From Moraxellaceae bacterium UBA2031 (GTDB lineage Bacteria > Pseudomonadota > Gammaproteobacteria > Pseudomonadales > Moraxellaceae): DNA of 38,370 nucleotides. Position numbers and translations under genes: made by a program. The notes below the pieces were generated by a model. That model had not been told where the DNA came from, did no database searches, and was given only the letters and a program-made list of their open reading frames with translations. This document shows positions 1 through 8,250 of this stretch, piece after piece. Each line of letters opens with the position of its first letter. Position 1 is the first letter of the stretch. The stretch spans positions 20,311 through 58,680 of the forward strand of contig DDBN01000075.1 in NCBI GenBank assembly GCA_002333145.1, given 5' to 3'.

Positions 1-1
1 A

Positions 2-904
2 ATGAAAATCCGTTTTGATGATCGAGTCGTCATTGTCACCGGAGCAGGTGGTGGCTTGGGCCGCGCTCATGCCCTTGCCTTTGCTGCACTTGGGGCACGC
101 GTGGTCGTCAATGATCTTGGCACATCCCCACTGGGTGAAGGTGGCAACACGGCGCCCGCACAGCAGGTTGTGGATGAGATTATTGCCGCAGGTGGCGAAG
201 CCGTTGCCAATTACGACTCTGTGCTGGATGGGGACAAAATAATTCAGGCAGCACTGGATAATTTTGGCCGAATCGATGTTCTCGTCAACAATGCCGGCAT
301 TCTGCGCGACAAGTCTTTTCACAAGATGACTGAAGAAGACTGGGACATGATCTACAACGTCCACGTTAAAGGCGCTTTTAAGCTCACTCATGCGGCGTGG
401 CCATTATTTCGTGATCAGGCCTTTGGACGTGTTATTTTTACATCGTCGGCAGCCGGCATTTACGGCAACTTCGGCCAAGCCAATTACTCTATGGCCAAAC
501 TGGGCCTGCATGGTCTGGCTCAGACATTGGCACTGGAAGGCCGCACCAAAAACATCTTGGTAAACTCGATTGCACCCGTCGCTGGCTCACGCATGACCGA
601 ATCAATCATGCCGCCTGATCTGATCAAAAAGCTCAAGCCAGAATATATTAGCCCATTGGTACTGTGGCTGAGCAGTGAAGCCAATCAAGACAACACGGGT
701 GGTATCTACGAGGTAGGTGCCGGCTACATGGCCAAGCTGCGCTGGGAGCGCAGTCGTGGCGTTACGCTTCCATTGGCTGATGGCATCACGGTTGATGATG
801 TTGCTCGGCAATGGAAGCAAATTACCGACTTCAATGACGCCTCACACCCTGCGAGCGCACAAGAAGCCATGATGGATATGTTTGCCAACCTTTCACAGGC
901 CTGA
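2..904 (+). CDS. SDR-family dehydrogenase, (3R)-hydroxyacyl-CoA dehydrogenase-like
   Basis: This is a 300-residue short-chain dehydrogenase/reductase. The Rossmann glycine motif TGAGGGLG lies at residues 13-20, the NNAG motif at 96-99, and the catalytic triad is Ser149, Tyr162 and Lys166 (YSMAK). The N-terminal sequence and the roughly 50-residue tail after the core resemble the dehydrogenase unit of peroxisomal multifunctional enzyme 2, which oxidises (3R)-hydroxyacyl-CoA. The substrate is therefore inferred to be an acyl-CoA derivative, but this is not shown. The ATG is at base 2, so no ribosome site can be seen and a start further upstream cannot be excluded. No hydratase or SCP2 domain is fused in the visible part. 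Confidence 0.85.
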   Translation: MKIRFDDRVVIVTGAGGGLGRAHALAFAALGARVVVNDLGTSPLGEGGNTAPAQQVVDEIIAAGGEAVANYDSVLDGDKIIQAALDNFGRIDVLVNNAGILRDKSFHKMTEEDWDMIYNVHVKGAFKLTHAAWPLFRDQAFGRVIFTSSAAGIYGNFGQANYSMAKLGLHGLAQTLALEGRTKNILVNSIAPVAGSRMTESIMPPDLIKKLKPEYISPLVLWLSSEANQDNTGGIYEVGAGYMAKLRWERSRGVTLPLADGITVDDVARQWKQITDFNDASHPASAQEAMMDMFANLSQA

Positions 905-990
905 TTCACAGCAAACGCCTGCACAAAAGCATCTTTCCGGCTCTGCCGGCAGTGCTATAGTGCAGGCATCATCGACTGCCGTGTCTTCTT

Positions 991-1428
991 ATGTTCATCC
1001 TGCATCCCCGCCTTGCCGCCGATACCCTATTGCTGGGTGACTTCCCACTTTGTCACTGCTTGCTCATGAATGACATGCATTATCCGTGGCTAATTCTGGT
1101 GCCTCGCGTAGAGGCTATTCGTGAAATTTTTGAATTGGATACGGCACAGCAACAACAGCTTTTAAAAGAATCAAGTTGGGTCAGTGAGCGACTTTCACGG
1201 CATTTTAATGCCACCAAGATCAATATCGGCGCGCTGGGCAACATGGTGCCGCAATTACACCTTCATCATATTGCCCGCTACGAAAATGATGCAGCTTGGC
1301 CTGCTCCGGTCTGGGGAAAGCATCCCGCCGAGCCGTATAGCATTGATAATTTGCAGCGCATGAACGAGCGCCTGCATGAAGCGTTTGCTGACGCCGGTGA
1401 TATCCACTTTAAGTGGGCTGATCGCTAA
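991..1428 (+). CDS. HIT family protein
   Basis: This is a 145-residue histidine-triad (HIT) protein, a family of nucleotide hydrolases and transferases acting on AMP-linked or dinucleoside polyphosphate substrates. The active-site motif is at residues 88-93, QLHLHH. The first histidine of the classical HxHxH triad is glutamine here, as in a common proteobacterial HIT subgroup, while His90 and His92 remain. The rest of the fold fits: an N-terminal strand pair, a helix at about 50-72, and INIGALGN before the motif. No clear Shine-Dalgarno precedes the ATG. It lies 86 bases after the SDR gene on the same strand and may be co-transcribed. The substrate is unknown. Confidence 0.85.
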   Translation: MFILHPRLAADTLLLGDFPLCHCLLMNDMHYPWLILVPRVEAIREIFELDTAQQQQLLKESSWVSERLSRHFNATKINIGALGNMVPQLHLHHIARYENDAAWPAPVWGKHPAEPYSIDNLQRMNERLHEAFADAGDIHFKWADR

Positions 1429-1473
1429 ATTTAGCTCACGCAATTCTGCGAATAACTTCTCGCGGCAAAAAGT

Positions 1474-2481
1474 TTAACCAGACAATCCTCCCCGAGCCGC
1501 CTGCATAGGCGTCATATCAAACCAGCGCCGGAAAGCACGGCTAAAAGCGCTACTACTGGAAAAACCCAGAATTAACGCTAACTCGGTCATATTGCGCGCC
1601 TTGTTGCCCTGCTGTGCCGATAGCCACTGCCGCGCCAACTCACGCCGAATATCATCCAGCACATCCTGAAACGATCGCCCCTCCCCTGCTAGGTGACGCT
1701 GCAGACTTCGAGGACTGACATTCAGGCTCGCAGCAATACCTGCGAGTGTGGGCTCAGCTTCTGTCTCCACCAGATGCTGGCGCACCTTGAAGGCTACTTT
1801 GGGTATCCAGCCAGAAGTCGCCTCCAAAGAAGCTAGTCGCTGCTCAAGAACAGGCTCAAAATGCTTTGCCACTTCAGAGCCAGCCGGCGCATGACGGTAT
1901 TCTCCCAGCGGTAGAACAATCGTCGTGATAGCGGCACCCTGCTCAACGGCGCAGTCAAAAAAGCTCTCATAGTCCGACTGCCCTTCCGGATTATCAAAAG
2001 CAAATGACACTGACAATGGCGCGAGAGTGGCATCCAGCCTAAAACGCAGCACACCAATGATGAGCCCGGCCGCAAACTCCACCGCACGCCAATGCGGATC
2101 ACCATTGGTATGGATGGTGACAATCAGCGTGTCCCCATCCTCTAGGATCTCGTAGTGCATGGCGTCGGTGAGCAGGCGATGGAATCGAGCGATACGCTCC
2201 ATGATCTGAGGCAAGCTGCCTCCTGCCATCATGACCACGCCCAGCTCGCCAAAGTCCGTAAAGTTGATCTGCTCCAACATAGAGAGTCCCAACACTGGAT
2301 CAGCACTGGTCTGGCCGGCTACCGCCCAAATCTGGCGCGTCAGGGCCACTGGCAAGCGCCCACCAGTAGATTGGTCAGGAAGCATGATACCGGCTGCCGC
2401 CAGTCCCGCGTGAAGGTCGTGCCCTCCCGCGCGAACAGTACGGTCTAAAATCACCATCCAATTGTGAAAAGTACCCAACAT
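1474..2481 (-). CDS. AraC-family transcriptional regulator with N-terminal arabinose-binding-type domain
   Basis: This 335-residue regulator has a C-terminal AraC/XylS DNA-binding domain at about residues 240-332. It contains two helix-turn-helix units, one around LAGIAASLNVSPRSLQRHL and one around the conserved GFSSSSAFSRAFRRWF near the C-terminus. The N-terminal ~200 residues resemble the ligand-sensing domain of OruR/ArgR-like AraC proteins (PF12625 type). An AGGGA Shine-Dalgarno sits 6-7 bases before the ATG. It is divergent from the desaturase gene across 123 bases, so it is the obvious candidate regulator of that gene, although this is inference from position. The ligand is unknown; a fatty acid or other lipophilic molecule would fit the context. 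Confidence 0.9.
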   Translation of the reverse strand: MLGTFHNWMVILDRTVRAGGHDLHAGLAAAGIMLPDQSTGGRLPVALTRQIWAVAGQTSADPVLGLSMLEQINFTDFGELGVVMMAGGSLPQIMERIARFHRLLTDAMHYEILEDGDTLIVTIHTNGDPHWRAVEFAAGLIIGVLRFRLDATLAPLSVSFAFDNPEGQSDYESFFDCAVEQGAAITTIVLPLGEYRHAPAGSEVAKHFEPVLEQRLASLEATSGWIPKVAFKVRQHLVETEAEPTLAGIAASLNVSPRSLQRHLAGEGRSFQDVLDDIRRELARQWLSAQQGNKARNMTELALILGFSSSSAFSRAFRRWFDMTPMQAARGGLSG

Positions 2482-2574
2482 AAGGATTCCCTGCGCTCTT
2501 AACGGCGCGTTGGGTAAATAATTTGGCGCAATGGGACAAGCATAGTCTCAGGCGAAGCCCTAGCCTACCCTGAC

Positions 2575-2580
2575 TATAAA
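2575..2580 (+). promoter_or_regulatory. Possible -10 element of the desaturase promoter
   Basis: TATAAA lies 25 bases before the desaturase start, in the 123-base divergent region. No good -35 hexamer is found 16-18 bases upstream, which would be typical of a promoter that needs an AraC-type activator. A GAGGA ribosome site at 2593-2597 precedes the ATG by 7 bases. If this -10 is real the leader would be very short. Confidence 0.3.
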
Positions 2581-2604
2581 AAAGACGTCACCGAGGAAGC
2601 CCCC

Positions 2605-3699
2605 ATGAGCACACAAGCTCGCTTACCATCCGAAAACCGCATCAATCCGGTCGATGCTGCCCGCAGTCAGCGTATTCGCCAGGGTATTTTGGAGGCGGGG
2701 AATACTCTGCGTGCCCGGCATCCTTGGCTAGAGAAGTACCAGAACACCATCGGCATGACCATCTTCTGGATCAGCATTGCCGGCATTTTAGGCTCTGCAT
2801 GGGCGTATTACACCGACACGATTGCTTGGTACGTTGCCATTCCGCTGGCCGCATTCTGCATGTCGCTGCTGCACGAACTCGAGCACGATCTCATCCACAT
2901 GATGTACTTCCGTAAAAACAAATTCTGGAATGACTTCATGCTGGCAGGCGTCTGGCTATTCCGGCCTAGCACGATCAGCCCATGGGTACGTCGCCGACTG
3001 CACATTCACCATCACAAAGTATCTGGCACTGAAACTGACTTGGAAGAGCGCGGCATCACCAATGGCGAAAAATGGGGAATCAAACGCCTGCTCATGACCG
3101 GTGACAACATGCTGGCAGTCTATCTGCGCCCCTTCACTACTTACAGAATGACCCGTGCCTTTGTGCGCGAAGTTTCCAAGAGCAAGCAAGAGGCCCGTAA
3201 AATCGCCCGCGAAAATACGCTAGGTTACTTTCCACTGGGCATCATCAACTACACGCTTTGGCATGGTTTTATTATTTACCATGCTACTTTGTTCGTGGCC
3301 GGCTTAGTGGGCATGGATATCGCTGTTCCAACTCTGGTGCAGAGCATCATGCAATGGGTGTCTTTATACGCGGTTACCATTGCGGCACCCAATGCCCTGC
3401 GAACTTTCTGCCTGCACTTTGTTAGCTCAAACATGCATTACTACGGCAATGTAGAGAAAGGCAATATTGTGCAGCAGTGTCAGATATGGACAACGCCATG
3501 GGCTATCCCTCTGCATCTGTTTTGTTTCAACTTCGCCGGCACTCACGCACTTCATCACTTCGTGGTTCGCGATGCGTTTTATATCCGTCAGTGGCTGGCC
3601 CCGAGCCTATACCCGCTGATGCGTGAGAACGGCATCCGGTTTAATGATTTCGGTACATTCAAACGCGCAAACCGGCTGCTGGAACCCATAAACGCCTGA
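2605..3699 (+). CDS. Membrane-bound fatty acid desaturase family protein
   Basis: This 364-residue integral membrane di-iron enzyme has the histidine boxes of the fatty-acid desaturase/hydroxylase superfamily. They are HELEHDLIH (His90, 94, 98), HIHHH (133-137), SNMHYYGN with His278, and THALHH (His314, 317, 318). Hydrophobic segments lie at about 49-68, 73-90, 208-235 and 240-262, giving the usual two hairpins with the boxes facing the cytoplasm. The family introduces double bonds or hydroxyls into acyl chains using O2 and an electron donor. The substrate cannot be read from the sequence. GAGGA lies 7 bases before the ATG. The divergent AraC-type gene is its likely regulator. Confidence 0.85.
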   Translation: MSTQARLPSENRINPVDAARSQRIRQGILEAGNTLRARHPWLEKYQNTIGMTIFWISIAGILGSAWAYYTDTIAWYVAIPLAAFCMSLLHELEHDLIHMMYFRKNKFWNDFMLAGVWLFRPSTISPWVRRRLHIHHHKVSGTETDLEERGITNGEKWGIKRLLMTGDNMLAVYLRPFTTYRMTRAFVREVSKSKQEARKIARENTLGYFPLGIINYTLWHGFIIYHATLFVAGLVGMDIAVPTLVQSIMQWVSLYAVTIAAPNALRTFCLHFVSSNMHYYGNVEKGNIVQQCQIWTTPWAIPLHLFCFNFAGTHALHHFVVRDAFYIRQWLAPSLYPLMRENGIRFNDFGTFKRANRLLEPINA

Positions 3700-3749
3700 G
3701 CAGATGAATCAATATTTTTGCGAAATTTATCGCACTGATCCCACAATAT

Positions 3750-3789
3750 AAAAAAGTCCGGCGAGGCAATGTGCTCCCCGGACTTTTTT
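3750..3789. terminator. Bidirectional intrinsic terminator between convergent genes
   Basis: AAAAAAGTCCGG at 3750-3761 pairs perfectly with CCGGACTTTTTT at 3778-3789 around a 16-base loop. The A and T tracts make it work on both strands. It separates the desaturase gene from the glycine-zipper gene, whose stop codon is 15 bases further on. Confidence 0.85.
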
Positions 3790-3804
3790 AATCACCACCA
3801 TTAA

Positions 3805-4293
3805 TCAATCGTCATCACCCCAATGGGCATAAGTCGGCTGGTAATTCTGGTAATTATTTTTTGCTTGCCAATGATGCTGATGGCCATGCTTCCTGCCATG
3901 CCACTTGCCTTGGTAGCGATCATTGTTAATCACTACCACACGTGGCACATGCCCTTTCACCACAACCACGGGGCGCTGCTGATACACCACTACTGGGGCA
4001 TTTTGATAAACAACATTGCTATACCCATAACCGGTATAACGCTCGGAACGTGGTTCGTATCGAGAGCGATAATCCGGTGCCTGTCGGCCATTATTGTTAG
4101 TAGCAACCAACACTCCCGTCATGGCACCCAGCATCCCACCCACGACAGCCCCATCACGACCGCCGATGGACTTACCCACTGCTGCGCCCACGCCACTGCC
4201 AATAACGGCTCCTACTACTACATCACCTGCCATCGCCTGATTGGCCAGCAGGCCTCCAGTCATCACCAGAGGAATCATCCATTTATAGTTCAT
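3805..4293 (-). CDS. Secreted glycine-zipper (2TM-like) envelope protein, His-rich tail
   Basis: This 162-residue protein starts with a signal peptide: MNYKW, a hydrophobic stretch to about residue 20, and AMA before the likely cleavage. Residues 23-65 form a glycine zipper with GAVIGSGVGAAVGKSIGG and GAVVGGMLGAMTGVL, typical of membrane-inserting envelope proteins of the 2TM glycine-zipper type. There is no lipobox cysteine. The second half is rich in Tyr, Arg, Val, His and Asn, with a His-rich patch near 130-145 and an acidic end (WGDDD). AGGAG precedes the ATG by about 8 bases. Function is unknown; a structural or stress role in the periplasm or outer membrane is the usual guess for the family. 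Confidence 0.75.
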   Translation of the reverse strand: MNYKWMIPLVMTGGLLANQAMAGDVVVGAVIGSGVGAAVGKSIGGRDGAVVGGMLGAMTGVLVATNNNGRQAPDYRSRYEPRSERYTGYGYSNVVYQNAPVVVYQQRPVVVVKGHVPRVVVINNDRYQGKWHGRKHGHQHHWQAKNNYQNYQPTYAHWGDDD

Positions 4294-4518
4294 TTTTTAT
4301 CTCCTGCGCACCTGATGGTCATTGCCGTTTGATGTCTGAAAAACTGATCATCTATAACGTTTAACGCGGGCTGACTGTCATGGTTGACGCAGAAACAGCG
4401 AACAGGCCAAATTTTTGGTAACCACCATGTAACCACCGCACTTGGCATGCCATCCACCTCATCAATTCTGCCAAGCTAATAGCCTGTAGATTCCAGTGAT
4501 ATGCATAACCGCAGACAT

Positions 4519-4548
4519 AAAAAAGCCCCGCATTAGCGGGGCTTTTTT
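4519..4548. terminator. Intrinsic terminator downstream of the FadB-like gene
   Basis: AAAAAAGCCCCGC at 4519-4531 pairs with GCGGGGCTTTTTT at 4536-4548 around an ATTA loop. This 13-bp perfect stem lies about 20 bases after the minus-strand stop codon. The symmetric A/T flanks would also stop plus-strand transcription. The rest of 4294-4568, upstream of the glycine-zipper gene, holds only its presumed promoter and a short direct repeat of GTAACCACC at 4418 and 4429. Confidence 0.85.
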
Positions 4549-4568
4549 AACACATCAAACGCGCAACC

Positions 4569-6749
4569 TTATACGAAGGTCTCGCCCTTGGCAGCCATAT
4601 CGATCAACAGCTTAGGTGGTGTGAAACGCTCACCATGCTTCGCGGCCAATTCATTGGAACGCTTCACAAACTCGTTCAGACCAATGAAGTTGATGTACTG
4701 CAACACACCACCCGTCCACGGCGCAAAACCAATACCGAAGATGGAGCCAATGTTGGCATCAGGCACATTGCGCAGCACCCCTTCTTCGTAGCAACGAGCG
4801 GACTCAATCGCTTGGCGATACAGAATACGTTCCTGCATTTCCTTGAAGTCAGCTTCAGAAGGCTGAGCCTTTTCAGGCTTCACAAAGGCATCGTAAAGAC
4901 CCTGCCAGATTTGCTTCTTGCCACCCTCTGGATAGTCATAGAAGCCCTTGCCTTCCTTCTTGCCTGGACGCTTGAACTCGTTAAGCATCTTCTCGATCAG
5001 AGGCGCAGCGGCATCAAAAGGCAGGCTCTTGCCTTCAGCGGCAAGATCCTTCTCGGTCTGTACACGTACCTTGCGAGTCAGCTCAAGGCTCACTTCATCA
5101 AGAATACCCAGCGGGCCAATTGGCATACCGGCTTGAAGTGCGGCCTGCTCGATGCTCAGCGGGCTGTAGCCTTCGGCCAGCATGTTCACGCCTTCCATGC
5201 AGAAGGTGCCAAACACGCGGCTGGTGAAGAAGCCACGGCTGTCGTTGACCACAATCGGGGTCTTCTTAATCTGCAACACGTAGTCAAAGGCCTTGGCCAG
5301 CGCTTCATCGCTGGTGTCTTTGCCCATGATGATTTCCACAAGTGGCATTTTGTCGACTGGTGAGAAGAAGTGCAGACCGATGAAGTTCTTGGTGTCATTC
5401 GAGGCTTCAGAAAGCCCAGAGATCGGCAGTGTCGATGTATTGGAGCAAAACAATGCCTTAGGCACCACCGCCTGAGTCTTCTTAGTAGCTTCGGCCTTGA
5501 TGGCACGGTCTTCAAACACGGCTTCGATGATCAGGTCGCAACCGGCCAGATCGTCAAACGAGGCCGTGGCCTTGATGAGCGCCAGCTTCTCAGCCATGGC
5601 TTCTTTGGTCATGCGACCCTTGGAGACCTTCTTTTCCCACAGCTTCTGGCTGTATGCCTTACCGCGCTCAGCCGATTCCTGATCACGGTCCAACAGCACC
5701 ACTTCGATACCCACAGCAGCGGACACAAAGGCAATGCCCTGACCCATCATGCCGGCACCGAGGATGCCCACTTTCTTGGTCTTTGCTTCAGGGAACGCTT
5801 CTTTGCTTGGACGCGCAGCACCTTTGTTGATCTTCTGCTGAAGATCAAAGAAGAAGGCCTTGGTCATGTTCTTGCTGTGCTTGCCGATCACCAGGCTGAT
5901 GAAATAACGACCTTCAATCTTACGAGCACTGTCGAAGTCAACCTGAGCGCCTTCAACGGCAGCACTCATGATGGCACGCGGTGCCGGGTAGTTCTCATGT
6001 GCACCCTTCAACTGTTTGCGCAGGTTAGCCGGGAAGGCAGGCAGATTGGCTGCAAATGCCGGAGTAGTTGGTGTACCACCCGGAATTTTATAGCCACGCA
6101 CATCCCAAGGCTGCTGTGCAGCAGGGTTGGCCTTGATCCACTCGCGCGCCTTGCTGAACATTTCTTCAGCCGTTTCGACGACTTCATCAATCAGGCCATT
6201 GCTCTGTGCTTTGGCCGCCTTCATACGCTGGCCCTGCATCAGCACGTTCATCAGCGCATTCTGGATACCGATCATGCGCACGGTACGGGTCACACCACCG
6301 CCACCGGGCAGCAAGCCCAGCATGACTTCAGGCAGACCAAACTCGGCCTTAGGGTTGTTCAGTGCAATACGACGATGGCAAGCCAGGGCGATCTCAAGAC
6401 CACCGCCCAGCGCAGTACCGTTAAGGCAGGCTACAACGGGCTTGCCCAAGGTTTCCAGAGCGCGCAGCTGTGCGTTCAGTTCATCAAGACCAACTTGGAA
6501 TTCCTTAGCGTGAGCAGGGGTCACCTGCATGATCAGGTCCAAGTCACCACCCGCGAAGAAAGTATTCTTAGCGGAAGTGATGATGATGCCGGCGATATCG
6601 GCTTTTTCGGCCTGCAGGCGTGCAACAGTTTCGCCCATGGACTTCTGATACAGGGCATTCATGGTATTGGCAGACTGAGTAGGATCGTCCAGGGTCAGCG
6701 TGACGATGTTGTCAGCGTCTTTTTCCCAACGGATAGCGGACTGTGTCAT
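4569..6749 (-). CDS. Fatty-acid oxidation complex alpha-type protein (enoyl-CoA hydratase / 3-hydroxyacyl-CoA dehydrogenase)
   Basis: This bifunctional beta-oxidation enzyme has 726 residues. The N-terminal crotonase domain (about 1-200) has an oxyanion-hole region ending in GTALGGGLE and the two catalytic glutamates, near 119 and 141. The NAD-binding domain begins near 326 with GILGAGMMGQG. Its catalytic region contains SNTSTLPI, His460 in GLHFFSPVDKMPLVE, and Glu472. C-terminal dehydrogenase domains follow. The longest frame begins with TTG at 6755; I prefer ATG at 6749, which has a purine-rich GAGAGA upstream. The thiolase gene lies 33 bases upstream, so the pair forms one operon. That gene order and the sequence fit the FadJ/PA1737-type paralogues better than classical fadBA, so no symbol is given. 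Confidence 0.92.
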   Translation of the reverse strand: MTQSAIRWEKDADNIVTLTLDDPTQSANTMNALYQKSMGETVARLQAEKADIAGIIITSAKNTFFAGGDLDLIMQVTPAHAKEFQVGLDELNAQLRALETLGKPVVACLNGTALGGGLEIALACHRRIALNNPKAEFGLPEVMLGLLPGGGGVTRTVRMIGIQNALMNVLMQGQRMKAAKAQSNGLIDEVVETAEEMFSKAREWIKANPAAQQPWDVRGYKIPGGTPTTPAFAANLPAFPANLRKQLKGAHENYPAPRAIMSAAVEGAQVDFDSARKIEGRYFISLVIGKHSKNMTKAFFFDLQQKINKGAARPSKEAFPEAKTKKVGILGAGMMGQGIAFVSAAVGIEVVLLDRDQESAERGKAYSQKLWEKKVSKGRMTKEAMAEKLALIKATASFDDLAGCDLIIEAVFEDRAIKAEATKKTQAVVPKALFCSNTSTLPISGLSEASNDTKNFIGLHFFSPVDKMPLVEIIMGKDTSDEALAKAFDYVLQIKKTPIVVNDSRGFFTSRVFGTFCMEGVNMLAEGYSPLSIEQAALQAGMPIGPLGILDEVSLELTRKVRVQTEKDLAAEGKSLPFDAAAPLIEKMLNEFKRPGKKEGKGFYDYPEGGKKQIWQGLYDAFVKPEKAQPSEADFKEMQERILYRQAIESARCYEEGVLRNVPDANIGSIFGIGFAPWTGGVLQYINFIGLNEFVKRSNELAAKHGERFTPPKLLIDMAAKGETFV

Positions 6750-6782
6750 TTTCAAATCTCTCTCTGAATTCGGTCGACAGGC

Positions 6783-7997
6783 TTAAACGCGCTCGATGAT
6801 GGTGGCGATACCCATGCCGCCGCCTACACACAAGGTGCAGAGGGCGCGCTTCAGGTTACGGCGCTCGAGTTCGTCCAGAGCGATCTGCACAATCATGGCA
6901 CCGGTAGCGCCCAGCGGATGGCCCATGGCGATGGCACCGCCATTGACGTTGACGATGTCGTCTTTAATACCCATATCTTTCATAAAGCGCATGGCCACAG
7001 CGGCAAAGGCTTCGTTGATTTCCCAGAGGTCGATGTCTTTGACTTCAAGACCGGCCTTGGCCAGTGCTTTACGGGCGGCAGGAGCCGGACCGGTCAGCAT
7101 GATGGTGGGATCGGCACCCGACACAGCGGTGGCGATGATGCGCGCACGCGCCTTCAGGCCCAGTTTTTTGCCAGTGGCTTCGTTGCCGATCAGCAGCAGC
7201 GCAGCGCCATCAACGATGCCGGAAGAGTTAGCGGCCGTGTGTACGTGATCGATCTTTTCTACCCAGTGGTACTTCTGCAGTGCGACAACATTAAAGCCGC
7301 CCATTTCACCCATCATCATGAATGAAGGCTGCAAGCCACCTAGGCTTTCAACGGTCGAGTTAGGACGGATGAATTCGTCTTCAGCAAGAATGGTCAGGCC
7401 GCTCAGGTCCTTAACAGGCACGATGGACTTGTTAAACCAGCCTTCAGCACGGGCCTTGGCGGCACGCTGCTGCGATTGCACGGCAAACGCGTCAACATCG
7501 GTACGGCTAAAGCCTTCCATTGTCGCGATAAGATCAGCACCGATACCCTGAGGTACAAAGCCAGTCTTGAGATTAGTTGCCGGATCCATAGGCCAGGCGC
7601 CGCCGTCAGAGCCCATGGCGCAACGGCTCATGGATTCCACGCCGCCAACGACCACGAGGTCTTCAAAGCCGGAGCGAATCTTCATGGCGCCCATATTCAC
7701 GGCTTCGAGGCCAGAAGCGCAAAAACGATTGAGCTGTACACCGGCAGTGGTGTCATTCCAGCCAGCGGCCAGCGCCGCGGTCTTGGCAATGTCCATGCCC
7801 TGATCAGCAACCGGGGTGACGCAACCCAGTACCACATCATCGATATAGTCTTTAATGCCGGCGCCATTGCGCTCTTCCAGTGCATGCATCAGACCGACCA
7901 CGAGGTCGATTGGCTTAACGGTGTGCAGCGAACCGTCCTTCTTGCCTTTGCCGCGCGGGGTACGCACAGCATCAAAAATCAATGCTTCAGTTGTCAT
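6783..7997 (-). CDS. Acetyl-CoA C-acyltransferase (thiolase, beta subunit partner)
   Basis: This thiolase cleaves 3-ketoacyl-CoA in beta-oxidation. Numbered from ATG 7997 (404 residues), it shows the acyl-accepting Cys93 in NRFCASGLEA, His360 in GGAIAMGHPLGATGA, and Cys390 in CTLCVGGGMG. A longer frame reaches 8123, but its extra 42 residues are basic and unlike the family. GAGGA at 8004-8008 abuts the ATG at 8003, yet lies an ideal 6 bases from the ATG at 7997, so the protein should start MTTEALIFDAVRTPRG. It is the first gene of a two-gene operon with the downstream hydratase/dehydrogenase, and together they should form the trifunctional oxidation complex. Confidence 0.92.
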   Translation of the reverse strand: MTTEALIFDAVRTPRGKGKKDGSLHTVKPIDLVVGLMHALEERNGAGIKDYIDDVVLGCVTPVADQGMDIAKTAALAAGWNDTTAGVQLNRFCASGLEAVNMGAMKIRSGFEDLVVVGGVESMSRCAMGSDGGAWPMDPATNLKTGFVPQGIGADLIATMEGFSRTDVDAFAVQSQQRAAKARAEGWFNKSIVPVKDLSGLTILAEDEFIRPNSTVESLGGLQPSFMMMGEMGGFNVVALQKYHWVEKIDHVHTAANSSGIVDGAALLLIGNEATGKKLGLKARARIIATAVSGADPTIMLTGPAPAARKALAKAGLEVKDIDLWEINEAFAAVAMRFMKDMGIKDDIVNVNGGAIAMGHPLGATGAMIVQIALDELERRNLKRALCTLCVGGGMGIATIIERV

Positions 7998-8195
7998 GGA
8001 CATTCCTCGTTGACGAACGTGATACAGGGACCGAGTTGGTCTCCCTTGCCACATAGGCAGGGTGAGACGTGACCGACCGGCCAACTGGGGGCTAACCTTG
8101 CGCCGGGCTTCGTTACGGGACAATGACGATTGCGTTCAAAAGCATTGACCAAACTGATCAAGCACTTTGCACACAAAAAATGAGGTGGAATAGAC

Positions 8196-8222
8196 AAGAA
8201 AAAGCCGGCAAATGCCGGCCTT
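8196..8222 (-). terminator. Intrinsic terminator of uspE
   Basis: GCCGGC at 8204-8209 pairs with GCCGGC at 8214-8219 around an AAAT loop. Read on the minus strand it is followed by TTTTTC. It lies about 30 bases after the uspE stop codon. The 8010-8190 interval between this hairpin and the thiolase start must hold the thiolase promoter, but I cannot pick a convincing -35/-10 pair. Confidence 0.8.
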
Positions 8223-8250
8223 CTGGTATGACCAATAGATAGTCAGACAC

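Noticed and set aside
3823..4332. A 169-codon plus-strand frame opposite the glycine-zipper gene
   Set aside because: The minus-strand gene has a signal peptide, a good ribosome site and a terminator. The plus frame has no ribosome site and is hydrophobic only because it mirrors Gly/Val/Asn codons.
4418..4437. Direct repeat GTAACCACC with 2 bases between copies
   Set aside because: Only two copies of 9 bases are present with no flanking feature; chance or a minor promoter detail is enough.
5370..6767. A 465-codon plus-strand open frame opposite the FadB-like gene
   Set aside because: It is fully antisense to a strongly supported gene, its translation is rich in His, Arg, Cys and Gln without domain motifs, and no ribosome site is seen. 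It reflects the codon usage of the real gene.
8003..8123. N-terminal 40-residue extension of the thiolase
   Set aside because: The extension is basic and unlike thiolases, and the Shine-Dalgarno at 8004-8008 fits the ATG at 7997, not the upstream start.
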